Shown: positions 1-11,905 of the stretch, one piece after another
Layout: every line of letters begins with the position of its first letter
Position numbering within the stretch: the stretch's first letter is position 1
DNA from: Holothuria scabra
Lineage: Eukaryota; Echinodermata; Holothuroidea; Aspidochirotida; Holothuriidae
DNA length: 64,000 bases
Assembly: GCA_037179385.1 (NCBI GenBank)
Contig: CM074179.1
Location: 37,189,224-37,253,223, forward strand
Reading direction: 5' to 3'
Translations under genes and position numbers: made by a program
Notes under the pieces: model-generated
Told to the model about the DNA's origin: nothing
Databases searched by the model: none
The model's input: the letters and a program-made list of their open reading frames with translations, nothing else

Positions 1-333
1 TAAAACCTGAAGAGCATTTGGGCTCCACTGAACCCCACCAGAGCTCTAAGGCCGTCCCATTGACCCTGTCCTAAAGAGCTTGTTTATTAAAACCTCACGG
101 AGCAGTCTCGGCCAATGCTGATCAAGGAATATGACCCATAGTGTGGTACGCAGGCAAGTGCTTTGGGTGACACTACTTATTGTCCCAAACATTTTCCTGT
201 GCCCTCAGTTTTCCCTCTTTCACACTTTTGATATCATGGTTCTTGTTGAAATCACTGACAAGCTGTCATAACTTTCTTTTCTCAGACCTAACTGAAATAT
301 TGCAGCTGTTTTTGATCACTTGAGCAATGGGCC
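1..333. other. No recognisable feature
   Basis: AT-rich sequence with nothing recognised. Confidence 0.4.
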
Positions 334-641
334 CTTAAAGGGCCAAACCTCTCACCCCAAACTACAATTTTGGTACCGGTGTACCGAAATTCTAAATTGG
401 ATCAGCTCTTTGACTGACAGCCAGTTCAAGCAATGCAGAGTACCAAAGCTTATATTACACAGCATGAATGGTACTGAGAGTGTTTTGATTATGTACATTG
501 AGTTTTTCTATACTCACCTTGAAGCAATAAACTGGGATTGTATCTGGATGAGGATGAATTTCAGATAATTGTGGGATGGGCTTAAGTAAGGAGGGAAGGA
601 GAATTGGTGCTGTTTGGGGTGAGAGAAGTGGGCCTTTAAAC
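334..641. mobile_element. ~308-bp MITE with CTCTCACCCCAAAC inverted termini, copy 1
   Basis: The left arm TTAAAGGGCCAAACCTCTCA continues CCCCAAAC; the right arm is its inverse (GTTTGGGGTGAGAGAAGTGG, GCCTTTAAA). Arms are about 30-40 bp. The core (CAGCTCTTTGACTGACAG, GTACTGAGAGTGTTTTGATT, GGATGAGGATGAATTT) recurs at 5527 and, more diverged, at 16139. Confidence 0.7.
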
Positions 642-902
642 TCCATTTAACTCTACTTACTTGATCATTTGATGTCTCTTGAAAGGTCAAAAAATTTAAA
701 GCAGGCTTAAACCACTTTGATTACTGCGACTTCCAAAAATGTAGTGTAGCTTTCGAATTGTTTGTTTACCACAGAGCATCATCTACATCTTCTTTAACAG
801 ATTGCATGGTCGAGTGGTTGCATGTTTCTATAGATGAGGGAGTTCTAATTTTGGCAGAGAATTATCGAAGACTACAAATGAACCCACTGTCGTTGTGCTT
901 CG

Positions 903-1135
903 GATGCTCAGCATAAGCAAAGGAGTTCCTTAGTTCTACGGCCCAGTTTCAACCTTTCGGTTCTAGTCGAGCCGGTCATTGCCTTTTATCCAGTTGTGGC
1001 TCACTGGCGTGTTTTCCCTACAGCGTAAGCAATGGAGTAGGGAAAATAGGTCAGTGAGTCACAACTGAAAAAAGGCCGCGACCGACTCAACTTTAACCAA
1101 TTGGTTATAAGTTAGGCGGTAAAGCCCCATCTGAC
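903..1135. repeat. SINE-tail inverted repeat (head-to-head fragments)
   Basis: The left part (about 930-1021, TACGGCCCAGTTTCAACC, GTCGAGCCGGTCATTGCC, GTTGTGGCTCACTGGCG) is followed by its inverse (about 1022-1135, GTCAGTGAGTCACAACTG, GGCCGCGACCGACTCAAC, TTTAACCAATTGGTTATAAG). A short piece at 903-925 is in the same orientation as the right part. These are the non-tRNA part of the SINE seen at 35925 and 45436. The palindrome directly abuts the (GACC)n tract. Confidence 0.68.
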
Positions 1136-1144
1136 TGACATATT

Positions 1145-1266
1145 GACCGACCGACCGACCGACCGACCGACCGACCGACCGACCGACCGACCGACCGACC
1201 GACCGACCGACCGACCGACCGACCGACCGACCGACCGACCGACCGACCGACCGGCCGGCCGGCCGG
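1145..1266. repeat. (GACC)n tetranucleotide microsatellite
   Basis: About 27 essentially perfect GACC units run from 1145 to about 1252, then change to (CCGG)n up to 1266 and to (CTGA/TGGC) variants. The long open minus-strand frame reading (VGRS)n is a by-product of the repeat. Confidence 0.95.
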
Positions 1267-2444
1267 CTGACTGGCTGACTGATGTCACATTGACTTGACG
1301 AACATAACATAAAACTGTTCCAACAAAGGGTAGGATATGGTGGATATTTTCAAGACCGTATACAATCGGGAGTGAGGGTAGGGTAGGGTAACGATTATTT
1401 TTAGTAATTATCAGAAAGTACTTTTTCGTTCGCGAAAATATAAAACAAAAACACGGTGAAAAAAAAGAAGTTTAGTAAACGTAATGATTTGAAAACAATC
1501 TTGAACAGGCTACATCAACGCCCGTCACGCTTGTTTCCCAAATCTATTCGTTGCGAAACGCGTTTCAGCGGACAAAACAATGAAAAGAGTTATGTGAAAA
1601 CCTTTAATCCAGATGTTTACCTTCATAAACCTTACCAGGTTTTTACCTACACAGAGAACATTTTTCTTTGTTGTTATTTGTATTCAGAAGGGTATACACT
1701 GTTTCCAGTTTGATATTTGTTTTCTCTGTTTATTATTTTCCTTTTGAACAGTTCAACTATGAAGACTTACTGCTGCTCAAAATATACAAGTGATTTTATC
1801 CTGGTATGACAGAAAAGACAGGAAGTTAAAAATCAAAAGGATCATTTTACCAGCACAGTGCGTAAGCTACATGTAAGTACAACGGGGAGCCGTCAACTGA
1901 AAGAGAACGTGAAGGACTGCACACGAACCACGTGATCAGTTGCAAGCCAGGTAGAGAATTCAATAGAAGGACAAAAGAGAGACTTTTGTTTGATCATAAC
2001 CAGTTGACGGTGCACACCTCAAGCAAGCCCCCCCCCCCCCCCCTTAAAAATCACCTTTCAAATCACAGTTGCACGCTTTTGCAAGAAAATGTATGTTCCA
2101 GATCCTTGTAACTGACTTTGTTCTTTTTATAGGTTTTGTTATTGTAATATTTTTTAATGCTCTCTAGCGTTTCTTTTTCACTCATAAATATAGTATTTCA
2201 TATGAATTGTTAAAAAATTATATCCATGAAGGGTTAGTTTCCATACCCAAAGAAGGTTTGTTTTGGAAAAAAAAAAGTTGCTTTTTAATACTAGACCTCC
2301 ACATCAGGAATAAATGACCCAGTTTAAGTACATTTACTCGAAAGATGTTCAATGTTTCCCTTTGCAATAACACAGAAGCTTAGGTGTTCTGAACCAGATT
2401 TGCCCAATATTGAAAATAAGAGCTTATTTGTATGAACAAGCCTG
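1267..2444. other. No gene recognised
   Basis: Apart from the small inverted repeat at 1887 and a short A+T-rich stretch nothing stands out; (GGGTA) units near 1374-1390 look weakly telomere-like. Confidence 0.4.
1887..2043. repeat. Short inverted repeat and poly-C tract
   Basis: GCCGTCAACTG at about 1889 and CAGTTGACGGTGC at about 2000 form inverted arms 110 bp apart, followed by a run of about 15 C (2029-2043). It may be a small MITE, but no target duplication is clear. Confidence 0.35.
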
Positions 2445-3769
2445 CAATGTTAAAAATTTCTGTAAATTTACAGACTTTTTTTAACTTAACTTTTTGTATT
2501 TTACTTTTAATAGAGATTTTCTGTATCTTTACCAACAATTTGTATTGCTACAATAAAAAAGGTTGTTTAACATGTATTTTCTGTTTATTTGAAAAACCAT
2601 TTCTGTCTGCTTTTTTAACCAAATTTTACTGTTTTGTAAAAATTTTCTGTAAATTTACAGAAATTTTAACTGTATTTTGAATTTTTCTAATTTCACATAA
2701 ATATACTGTCATTTAACAAACATTCATTTTGTTTTTAACCTGAAAAAGAAACAAAAATAAGCCCAAACAAACAAATAAGAAATAGCCCGAAAATTTTCAG
2801 TCTATAACATGTTTCGTTCTGCGAAGTTTCAGTTTAAAAAAAAACATTTTTGGCAACTGTATGGGCCTATTTGAAAATTAACTTACATTTATTATAAAAG
2901 CATACTTAGTTATTACGTTCTTAGTTATAAATATCATACAACTGGTGTTTTGTCACACATTTTTAAGTAAAAAGAAATTGTAAGGCCCTAATTTCAGAGC
3001 ACTGACAATTGGTATACTGATGTCAACTCATCGCCACAGGCGCTCATGCACTTGATCGGGTCAAATTAAAAACATTTCACAAATTTACTTGAAAGAATCT
3101 GTAAATTTACCACTTTATGACGTGAATCTAATTTTGCATGAATGGGTGGAGCTTATTTTGTAGGCATTTTCCTAACAAAAGGATTGCTGTTGCTGTGAAT
3201 GATATCTTCTTTGGCGTTTTTTAATCAGGAAGTGATAAACTTATTGTTTACCTTGTCTGAAAATGTTTGCAACCAATGTATTTGCATTCTTTGTCATATT
3301 TATTTTAAAAACAATTATTGTATTGTACAAAAAATGTGACTTTCCAATTACAAAGTTCCTAGAGATAGCAGTCTACTTGACAACAATATGACAACATTGA
3401 AAACAACTTCGTAACGACACATTATGTTGATATGCAAATACGTAATCTACCTAATGGTGAAATGCATGTTACGTAATAACATATGAAAGGTAAAAGAGCA
3501 ATATTATAGTAAATATTAAAACGTCGGGAATGAAAACAGTAGACTGTAAATTCACATAAAATTAAGGTTAACAAAACAGAACAATTCTGCAATTCGATTT
3601 TACAGTAGACTTTTGTAAACTAATTTACATGCAAAAACTGTTAAGAAAAAACAAACTCTTAATGTTTTTTCATGATTACAGTCTTGCTGTAAAAAAAAAC
3701 ATTATTTGGTTGCAAAAAAAAATTTGCCATAAAAATTATGTAAATTTACAGAAAAATTGTTTTACAGTG
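2445..3769. mobile_element. TA-target MITE-like element, copy 1 (CACTG/CAATG ends)
   Basis: The left terminus is (T)GCAATGTTAAAAATTTCTG and the right terminus ends TTTTACAGTG. The palindromic subterminal motif CTGTAAATTTACAG occurs at both ends and again inside (2648). The element aligns over almost its whole length with 12623-13864, with an extra segment of about 105 bp (about 2897-3002) that the other copy lacks. No transposase was seen. Target bases read TG on both sides, possibly decayed TA. Confidence 0.78.
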
Positions 3770-5526
3770 TGTGCAGAAACTGAAATTGAAAATAAAAAAG
3801 CCTGGTTTCTGATGCTGCTAAGTGCGGTATTGAAAAAATCGTTCCAAGTCATTACCAGCAGATAAAATAATCATCGTTAGCCCTGCAATTTTTTTCTTGA
3901 CGGAGGGGTCTTTGAAAATCATTTTTAGACAGTTTCGGTAAATAAATTGGGACACCGAAGTTCACCTAAAAGTTTTGTTAAAAAAATCGATATTAACATT
4001 AGGAACCGTGGTTTCAGTATACCTGGATCTTCTTCAAGTCTGTGATATTGCATTTATGAATCCCCAATGCAAAGTGAAAGGAAAAACCTATATGTTAAAA
4101 AGATGTTTAAATTGCTCCAGAGTGAAGGGTGAATTGTCATCATTAAAAAAGTCACTTACGTACATCACATTCTTCTGGAATAATTTCTTATACATTACAA
4201 TATTGTTATCAACACGTATATAAGAATTGTTCCAAATTACTTGGTTATCAATTTAGTTATTTGTTAGGTTTGTAATGACAACATCGCTCCAAGCTTCAAG
4301 TTTGTGCCTGATAAAAAATATTATTTATAAATTGGACGTATTTGTTACAATAATTGTATCGAAAAATAAAGTCATTTCCGTAGTAATTAAATAATAATAC
4401 CCAAGTTCTTGGAGTCCCCATACAATAGCTTTAATTCAGGTACATTTCAAACTATTTATAAAAGTAGGCACATGAGTTACATGCAAACCACCCTCACTTA
4501 TTGAGCAGTTTATAGTAAAACGTTTAAATTTGTCAGGATTTCCTCCCCAAATGGAATCTTAAATTATTTTCTCTACCTCTTTTATAAAATAATTCCGGCG
4601 ATTAGGAGAAAAATGACTTGGGAGAGGATTAAAGTTTTAAAGATTAGGCTTTGACCGATCGGAGTCAAATCCCTAGATAAGAAACACTTAGACAACTTTT
4701 AAGGCGAGGCAGTTTTAGGGGTTTATTCAACGAAAAAAGATCATCTCCATTGCCTAAGAAGAAGTTGAACTTGACCATGCGTAAGCTTAATATTCAAATC
4801 ACATAGACTGAATGGGATATTTTGTGGCGTAAGGTCCCAGAGGAAATAAATTCGATTAACCTAAGTTAATGGATTAATTCCCTAAAATCACGAATAGTCG
4901 TCTCTCCTTTATAGACGTTTTATTAGCATCTAGAAACACCGTTGCGTAATCTCTATATTACATAAGTTTCACTCCAGCATTTTTGATGCCTATACCACAA
5001 TAGTATTACCACTCGCTTAAATTTTAACAGCTACAAATTAAGCCGAAAGGAGAAATAAAAAGTTTGATATTTACTGACATTGGCTATACGAGACGGCTGG
5101 CGCGGAATCGCGTTGCGCTTTCCCCCCTTCATTCTCATTAGTTGTGATCTTCTTGTAGAGGTTTGGAAAAAATGGGCAGTTTGAGTTGGAAGTACCAACT
5201 TTTAATTGTGTCGAAAACTCGTAACCATCATTCCCCAAATTCTTAAAAGAGCGAAAAAGCAAGCATCATTGTCAATAAAATCAAACGTATGCGGAAAAAA
5301 TTCAAACAGTCTGTAAAAGAATAATGAGTACTCAACGAACCCTATAGACTTCCCCTCCCCCGCCCCCGTCCACCTTGCTTGACATGGTAAAACATTGATA
5401 ATATTTATTGATAAGGATGCAAAGGCAAAGGGGGATTGTCAATGTTTTCAGCTGCCATATGTTGATAACAAACAAGCCTCTGATGAAAACACAGATTCAT
5501 ATTAAAATGTGTTTAATAATATGGCA
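3770..5526. other. No recognisable feature
   Basis: AT-rich sequence; no convincing exon, repeat or RNA gene was seen. Confidence 0.4.
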
Positions 5527-5765
5527 TTAAAGGGTTAATTCTCTCACCCCAAACTACAATTCTTGTAGGGGATTACAGAAAACCTCAATTGGCTCAGCTC
5601 TTTGATTGACAGCTAAGTCAAATATTACAAATAATCAAAGCGTATTTCCCACAACATTAACTGTACTGAGAGTGTTTCGATTATACACACTGAAGTTTTC
5701 TATTCTCACCCAAAGCAATAAACTAAGATTGTGTCTGGATAAAGATGAATTTAAGATAAGGGCGG
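5527..5765. repeat. Same MITE family, copy 2, right arm missing
   Basis: TTAAAGGGTTAATTCTCTCA followed by CCCCAAACTACAATTCTTG matches the left arm at 334. The core matches (CAGCTCTTTGATTGACAG, TACTGAGAGTGTTTCGATT, GGATAAAGATGAATTTAAGA). The expected right inverted arm after about 5765 was not found. Confidence 0.65.
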
Positions 5766-7229
5766 CGTTATATAGAAATCTCGGTCAAAGGGGGCAAAAA
5801 TGGCGTTCAAGAGCACTGCTTTCTACAAGAGTGAACCTTCAGCCTATAGGTGAACATATAAACCAACTTCCAAGACGTTCCAAAATGCTTCACACTACAG
5901 AGCTTGCAAAGTTGCATACAAAAAATTGAATAATTTAAAATTTAGTGATTCACAGCTGCAGTTCACGGTACCAACCTAGTCAGTTCAGGTGTTGTACAAT
6001 GTGTTGCATGAGGGTTATAGCAGTCTCTGCAGAGGACCACAAACATAACTCTGTGCATGTAACACTTTTGGAGGTACCCATGTTGGATTAAGAAGTTTTG
6101 CATTTCTCAGTGCCCGGCTCGGTTCTTCCCTGCTGTATTTCGATTAACAAGTTTAGTGGCTGATATGTGCAAATAGGCCTACTCAAGCTCAATTTTTTTT
6201 AAATACTACTTCACTCAATATAATACTTGTCTGACCAAGTTCATTTTCGGTCGGTGAAATGCTTTGTTTTTCGGGAATAGCACCCATTATGACAATATAT
6301 GCTTGATTTAAGCAAAAGCTTTTAATTCCACACTTTTGGGGAAATTTTTGTCGTTCTCAAAATGACACGTTAGCATATTATTTTTAGAAACCAACTAGAC
6401 GGGTTTCTGTTCTTGGCTCTTTACGGCAGAAAATCATTACCGGTAGGTGTAGCTTTTTCACAATGGCAGGATTTGTCATTTAACTTAGTAAATAAATGCA
6501 GCTAATTGCACAGTTAACAAAATATCGTTGCACCTTATACGGACTAGGGATCGGGGAAGGGGACTTTATATAGAGAGCACATTTTTCAGATTTGGTGCCA
6601 TTTCATTGGCAACAGTCGGATTAGCGGGAGACAGACGGAGTAGTTACTTTTCAACTGCTGGTGTTTTAATTTTCTCAAAAATGAAGAGGATGGTACTCCC
6701 TGTGTTTAGAGGAAATGTCTTTAGTGGCTCAGGCGATCTCTTCTGGCAAGTGTAGTTTCTGGTGAGAAGTTACTCTGTAAAGCAGCTTCCCTTTTCTCGG
6801 AAATCAATTTCTCTGTTGCATGTGATGTAGAGTATTTAAGCAAATCCCTTTTTAAAAAGCCTCTAAATGTGACACGTGGGTATGCAGAGTAACGATCGAA
6901 GTTTTAGTGGGCGCAGGGTATTGACTTTAGTGTCACGAAGGCCGCTTCATTGAAACTCTGATCTTTTAGTAGATTTTATAATCTGGGAAGGTACCTCAGT
7001 TTCAGAGATCCCCCCTTGTGAGTTACAGAGAAAAAATGACTCAATCCATTATTAACCACTTAACTCGAAAGTTCAGGTGCCGCTCCTAAAAGAAACATCG
7101 AGAAAAACCCTTTATATTTATTTGGAGTCTTTGTTTTGAAAGATGTAGCAGTCTCATTTTCCGTATCAGGTCTTCATTGACAGATGAGTAAATTGCTACG
7201 TTTAGTCTTCAACGGCATTTCAATGAACT
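5766..7229. other. No recognisable feature
   Basis: No coding signal or clear repeat was seen. Confidence 0.4.
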
Positions 7230-7485
7230 TTAAAAGCTGAAATTTCGTTTGAGTACGTCAAGGGGACGACGGCTCCACCCTGACTGTATGACAGCTCCAC
7301 CACTGACTTCAGACAACTGTGGAGAGGGCTTAAAGTGTACCTCTAGTGTATCTCAAGTCAACATTTTCAGAAATATGTTAAAAGCTGAAATGGGTGCCTG
7401 TATTTCATTCCGTCCGTTAGGGGGCGACGACCCCGCCCTTACTGTATGGCAGCTTTGTCACTGATTTCAGACAATTTTTTGAGGG
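7230..7485. repeat. Tandem pair of ~145-bp diverged units
   Basis: TTTAAAAGCTGAAATTTCGT...GGACGACGGCTCCACCCTGA...GACTTCAGACAA is repeated at about 7375 as GTTAAAAGCTGAAATGGG...GGCGACGACCCCGCCCTTA...GATTTCAGACAA. Confidence 0.6.
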
Positions 7486-7604
7486 GTGTTAAGTGCAGTA
7501 ACTCTCAAATAACCAAACCCTCAAAAATACAAATGTAATTTGAGTAGTACAACAATGACATCACAAATTTTTATTCAAAGTACACTTTTAATATGAATGA
7601 ATAA

Positions 7605-7917
7605 ATTTCTATATATTACCGTCTCGACATGGGAAATGCCCTTCTATTCGGACCCCCCAATGATTTAATTCGTCGACTTCAAATGAAACAAAATACCGCC
7701 GCTCGTCTTGTTACTCGTACTAAGGTGTCCATGCACATATCCCCCGTCCTGTCTGATCTGCACTGGCTTCCTGTTCGTTTCAGGATTCAGTTTAAAATAC
7801 TTCTCCTCACTTATCGTGCCATAAACAACCTAGCTCCACCATACCTAACTGAATTGCTTGTTTTTCCCAAACACGCCCCGGTTTGAGATCAGCATCCCAA
7901 CATCTCTTGGCTGAACC
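7605..7917 (+). pseudogene. LINE (CR1/L2/Jockey-like) reverse transcriptase 3' fragment, part 1
   Basis: The plus-strand peptide reads RLDMGNALLFGPPNDLIRRL, then QMKQNTAARLVTRTK, LSDLHWLPVRFRIQFKILLL and TYRAINNLAPPYLTELL. This is the conserved C-terminal stretch that follows the polymerase core in CR1/L2/Jockey-type non-LTR retrotransposons (LQRVQNAAARLV and LHWLPV..RI.FKI are the hallmarks). The element is 5'-truncated, so endonuclease and polymerase motifs are absent. A single-base frameshift near 7880 ends the frame at HAPV; the +1 frame continues with LRSASQHLLAEP, the expected next motif. The copy is then cut at 7917 by a hAT-like element. It resumes at 9554. It cannot be functional. 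Confidence 0.85.
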
Positions 7918-9553
7918 CAGTGGCGTAGCCAGGAGGGTGGGGGCCTAGGCCCCCAGATTTTTTGCGTCCAGATAAAATAATTGAAGAAAAAATATAATGT
8001 TTGAACGGAAATTAACTTTGAAGTATTCCCTTCAAAACAGTAAATAAATAAAATGTGTAAAAAATAAAAAAAAAAAAAAAACATGGATGAATGTGTGTAA
8101 AACACATTTTGTGCGCACGTATGAAATCAAGTAGTAACTTCAAAATGTCTACTTTCACCAAATTAGATACCGTTTGTGATCTGCACTGTCGTTTATTGCA
8201 TTTCACTTCGAAGATGAAACGAAAGTCTCGACGACAAACTTTAATGTGACTTTGTTAGGTTAAGACCCTTTCTGCCTTTCGGATGGCTGATTGATTTACT
8301 GAAAATAAGGCAACCGTACACTGGAGACCACTCTTACACGACCATTCCTATACTTACATACTTACCTACATACACAAAATATGCCGTAAGCAGGTTAGGG
8401 CAATGTACTGCCTTCGGATAATTCTTCTCTTCCATCCTTAACAAGTAGGCCTATGTCGTGCCTCACTCCTGCCCATGACAAGTGCCACTTTAGGACGATT
8501 TTTTTCGACGAGTCCTCTTTTTACTAGTTGGCACTGGCGTCCGGGGGATTTGTAAAATGTCCACAAGGTCCAGATTTCATATGTTTCCCACATGATCCAT
8601 ACTTCTGTTTTGCGGTTCAATTATTTTGAGAGATTTATTCGTAGTATTTTAATTTTGACTACGTAATGTACCGATGAACAAATAGTACTGCATCATTTTG
8701 CACATTGTTTCTTTGGTACTATGTATGTCTCTTGTAAAATCTCTACAAAAACTAAAAATATTTTGATATTTTTCATGCTCCCCAAAAAGGGAAAATCATA
8801 AAACTTAGGCCTATAGGCCTATAATCAGTTCAAAGTTTTGCCAAATATAGCACCATTTTGCATCTAGGAAATCTAACGCACAGAAAGTTCCTCAGAGGGG
8901 TACACAACTACTTTGGGTTTTCTGTTAAAGGGTAAGGTACTGTTTTAGGTAAGCTGAAATCCATTCAAATATTGCGGCATTTGCGGCTGGGTACACTCAG
9001 TTTAAAACACGTGGGAAGTGCCGTTTCCGGCCATCTGGAGGGGTTTTAAAGCCCAAAATTTTCTTGTACGCTCCGCGCCAACTGATGGTGGCGCTCCGCT
9101 TAGATTCAAATATTGCCGCATTTGCGATCTACGTCCATCTAAAGTTTACACTTTTTCCCAAGGGAAAGGGAGACACCGGTTCCCTTTAGTCGTATCCCCC
9201 AGGTCACAGATCAGAAAGTGCCCAGTTTGTGGGTCCCTAAAAAGTGTATGTATTACCATTTTTCATAGGTTGATTTTTTTTTATTCTCATTATTTGAGAA
9301 ATCGCAGACATGAGATTGGTATTTCAAGGCTGGGTACATCCAGCTTAAAACACATGGGAAGTGCCGTTTCCGACCATCTGGAGGGGTTTTAAAGCCCAAA
9401 ATTTTCTTGTAAGCTCCGCGCCAACCGATGTGGCGCTCCATTAACATAGTCTTGCCGTGCCTGACCCTCGGAGGTACCAGCCCCCCCCCCCACTTGTCAC
9501 CTAGCCCCCCCCCCCCCAAAAAAAAATAAAATCCAATCCTGGCTACGCCACTG
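7918..9553. mobile_element. Non-autonomous hAT-like DNA transposon nested in the LINE
   Basis: The ends are perfect inverted repeats: CAGTGGCGTAGCCAGGA at 7918 and its reverse complement ending at 9553. Flanks carry an 8-bp target duplication, GCTGAACC (7910-7917) and GCTGAACT (9554-9561), with one mismatch. CAG-type ends and 8-bp duplications are typical of hAT elements. Removing the element restores the LINE reading frame region. No transposase was recognised in 1636 bp. Internally, two related blocks (about 9009-9105 and 9345-9445) repeat the motif GCTCCGCGCCAACTGATG(G)TGGCG. A dense C-rich end (about 9480-9517) precedes the right terminus. A partial second copy lies at 59300. Confidence 0.85.
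9478..9517. repeat. Paired poly-C runs at the hAT-like right end
   Basis: Two C runs of 14 and 13 bases are separated by ACTTGTCACCTAG, followed by an A run. On the opposite strand this is a G-rich stretch. Confidence 0.9.
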
Positions 9554-9712
9554 GCTGAACTGAAAACTTCGCGGTCCTGGGGTGACAGATCTTTCTCTGC
9601 TGCTGCTCCTCACCTTTAGAACAAGCTTCCCGAACATATTCGTTTTAGTTCAACTTTACAGACATTTAAATCTAGACCTAAAACTCATTTGATGGACATT
9701 GCTCTTTCTTAG
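9554..9712 (+). pseudogene. LINE reverse transcriptase 3' fragment, part 2 (after nested insertion)
   Basis: Reading resumes immediately after the inserted hAT-like element. The peptide is AELKTSRSWGDRSFSAAAPH, one TAG stop where Trp is expected, then NKLPEHIRFSSTLQTFKSRP and KTHLMDIALS with a natural stop at 9710-9712. GDRSFS.AAP.LWN.LP and TFK..LKTHL are the usual end of CR1/L2-type proteins. The 8-bp target duplication overlaps the join (GCTGAAC). The in-frame TAG and the upstream frameshift show an old dead copy. A short 3' untranslated tail with a (GT)n run near 9748 follows. Confidence 0.82.
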
Positions 9713-11389
9713 GAATTTATTTAGTTTTTATTTTGTGTTTTTTTGTGTGTGTGTGTGTGTTTCGTTTTGTATCTTTTTGAGATAAAAATAAGACGTTAGT
9801 GAAACAAAGCTTGCAAAGAGGACTTGCCCAATGGCAGAGTCAACGGCAGGGAAAAATTGGGTTGCACCCGAATCATATTTTGATCTCCAAGGGTAAATTT
9901 ACTTGCGTATTTTGCCTTTTTGCTATAGGGTTAATTTATATGTAAATTTAAAAAAAAAAATCAATCTAAACGGGTGAAAACCTCTATTCCCGGTGATATG
10001 TGAAGTACTCCTTACAGAGTGCAACCTGCATCTCCATTCTCATATAGTCTTATGTTTTAAATAAAATCCCCCCCCCCCCCAAGTACACTATGAAAATTTG
10101 TTTATTTGCAATAGTATTTGAGGGGCGTTACTGCGTAATGGTATTACCGTTGTAGCAAAATCTCCGACGTAGGGTAGTCCCAGTTCTAAAATACTGAAAT
10201 CAACATAACGCATATCGTTTCATCCTTTCTCTGTTTGTAGCATTTTCAAGTAGATGAAATCCATTTATCCAGGATTTCTTTTTTCTTCCTTTAACAAGTG
10301 GTAATAACAGAGACTATTTTTATATTTGCCCTAAAAGATTTATAAAATGAGATAGTCCCGCTTAACTAATTCGGGTTGAGGCGACTTCATTTTGCCTTTA
10401 ACTATAATTCGTCCGAAAAACTCTTGAATGTCATTTTGTTTCTCGTAAGTGGTACGCAGGCTGTGGCTTGTGAATCTAGGTCTAACGCAATCAAGTGGTC
10501 TGAGCTGTGGCTTGCGAACCCAAGTCTAACACAATCAAACTTTTTTCTTTACACTAGGATCATATAGGACATGGAACAGTGCATGGATGAAAATTATTTT
10601 TGAAAATTGGCGTAGATCCCGGGGATTCGGAGATATAGCGCCCAATATTTGACAAGAGGGGATGGTCAATGTAACCGTCCCCCAATGTTCAATCTACAAA
10701 TTCGTAAATGCTAACATTTTTGCTGGCAAGTACATTTATTATCCACCTAAAAAGAGAAGTTTAAGAAAAAGCTAATTTTTAAATGTGAAAGAAAAACCAA
10801 GTATACACAGTGTTGTAAAATTTTCATTGCAATTGTACATGTATCTTTCGAGATATCAGGAAATGAAGTTACTAGATTTGTGTTTCAAAGTGCAATTGAG
10901 GGCAGCAGAGTTCTATAACTTCCTCACATTAAGAAGGAATCCTTCGTTTCCCTTTGTCTTTAAACTGCTGTGCTGACCTTGAATTTGATAGTATTAAGAC
11001 CTTCCTATGGGGAAGCAAAGTTTGTAAAGTTCTCATGCCACTTGTGCAATCCCCATTCTGATAATATGGCATTGTTGATGAGGAAATAGGCTGTAAAATC
11101 ATTAAAGTATAAGACTATCCATCGATGTGAGGATATGATGTCATTTGTGCTTGCTTCAAGGTCATTTTTTGTTGAAAATGTGACAGCTTTGCTTGCTCAT
11201 ATCTTAATAACCTCTCCTTGCATTTCAATGCAAATTTTGCGGTAATGCCAAAAATAAGTACCTCTCTAACATGTCAAAACTTGATATAATATTTAACGCT
11301 TCCTTTGGAGGCATATGCTGGTGGCTTTCCACCCAGGCCTTGGACAACAAAATTATTCTACACGATGTACTTCAAACCCAGTCTTAATA
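9713..11389. other. No gene recognised
   Basis: Begins with the probable LINE 3' untranslated tail and a (GT)n run (9748-9761); holds a C run near 10069 and a 45-bp tandem duplication (10457). Confidence 0.4.
10457..10541. repeat. Tandem duplication of ~45 bp
   Basis: GCTGTGGCTTGTGAATCTAG...CAATCAA is followed by GCTGTGGCTTGCGAACCCAA...CAATCAA, two diverged units. Confidence 0.7.
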
Positions 11390-11905
11390 CCCTTTTCCAA
11401 ACTCAAGATATCTCACTTTAAAGATTGGTTATTTTGTTAAAAAATACCTCTGCTTCTCACCAAAGTCACAGAGAAGTATGTAATGAGTGTACATTGCCTC
11501 AAATTCCTTTTGTTTTTCTTTATAATTGAACATCCTGATTGTCCTTGAAATTTGATACTGTTGGAATGATTGAATATCCTGTCCTGTAGATCTTGCATAA
11601 TCCCTTCAACATACGTTGAGTTCAACCAACAATGTTTACTAATATTGCCTAGCTGCAACGTCATCAAAATTATTAACAAATTGGATGCAGTGTCAAATTA
11701 ATGTGCCACGATGACATCACACAATGTCCATGATGTACAAAATCTCATGAAAAATGGCATCTCTTTAAACATGTATATCTTTGTAACGATATATGCCATT
11801 GAGATGCAGTTTTTACCTCCTGAAAAAAACATTTTTTCTGCATATTTTGAAGTTAACGAATTTTGCCTCCGGAATGTTCCTTCAAACCATGGAAATAATA
11901 CTTTG
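11390..11905. repeat. Dispersed repeat A, copy 1
   Basis: CTTTAAAGATTGGTTATTTTGTTAAAAAATACC and following sequence match 29570-30075 at moderate identity (for example the block CACAATGTCCATGATGTACA against CACAGATTTACAGGATGCAC). It lacks the continuation found at 30129. Confidence 0.6.

Noticed and set aside
1059..1310. Open minus-strand frame encoding a (VGRS)n peptide
   Set aside because: It is the translation of the (GACC)n microsatellite and SINE tail; no gene context.
8438..8620. 60-codon minus-strand peptide shared with 59835-60017
   Set aside because: Both are the same internal region of two copies of a non-autonomous hAT-like element; conservation at the DNA level explains it.
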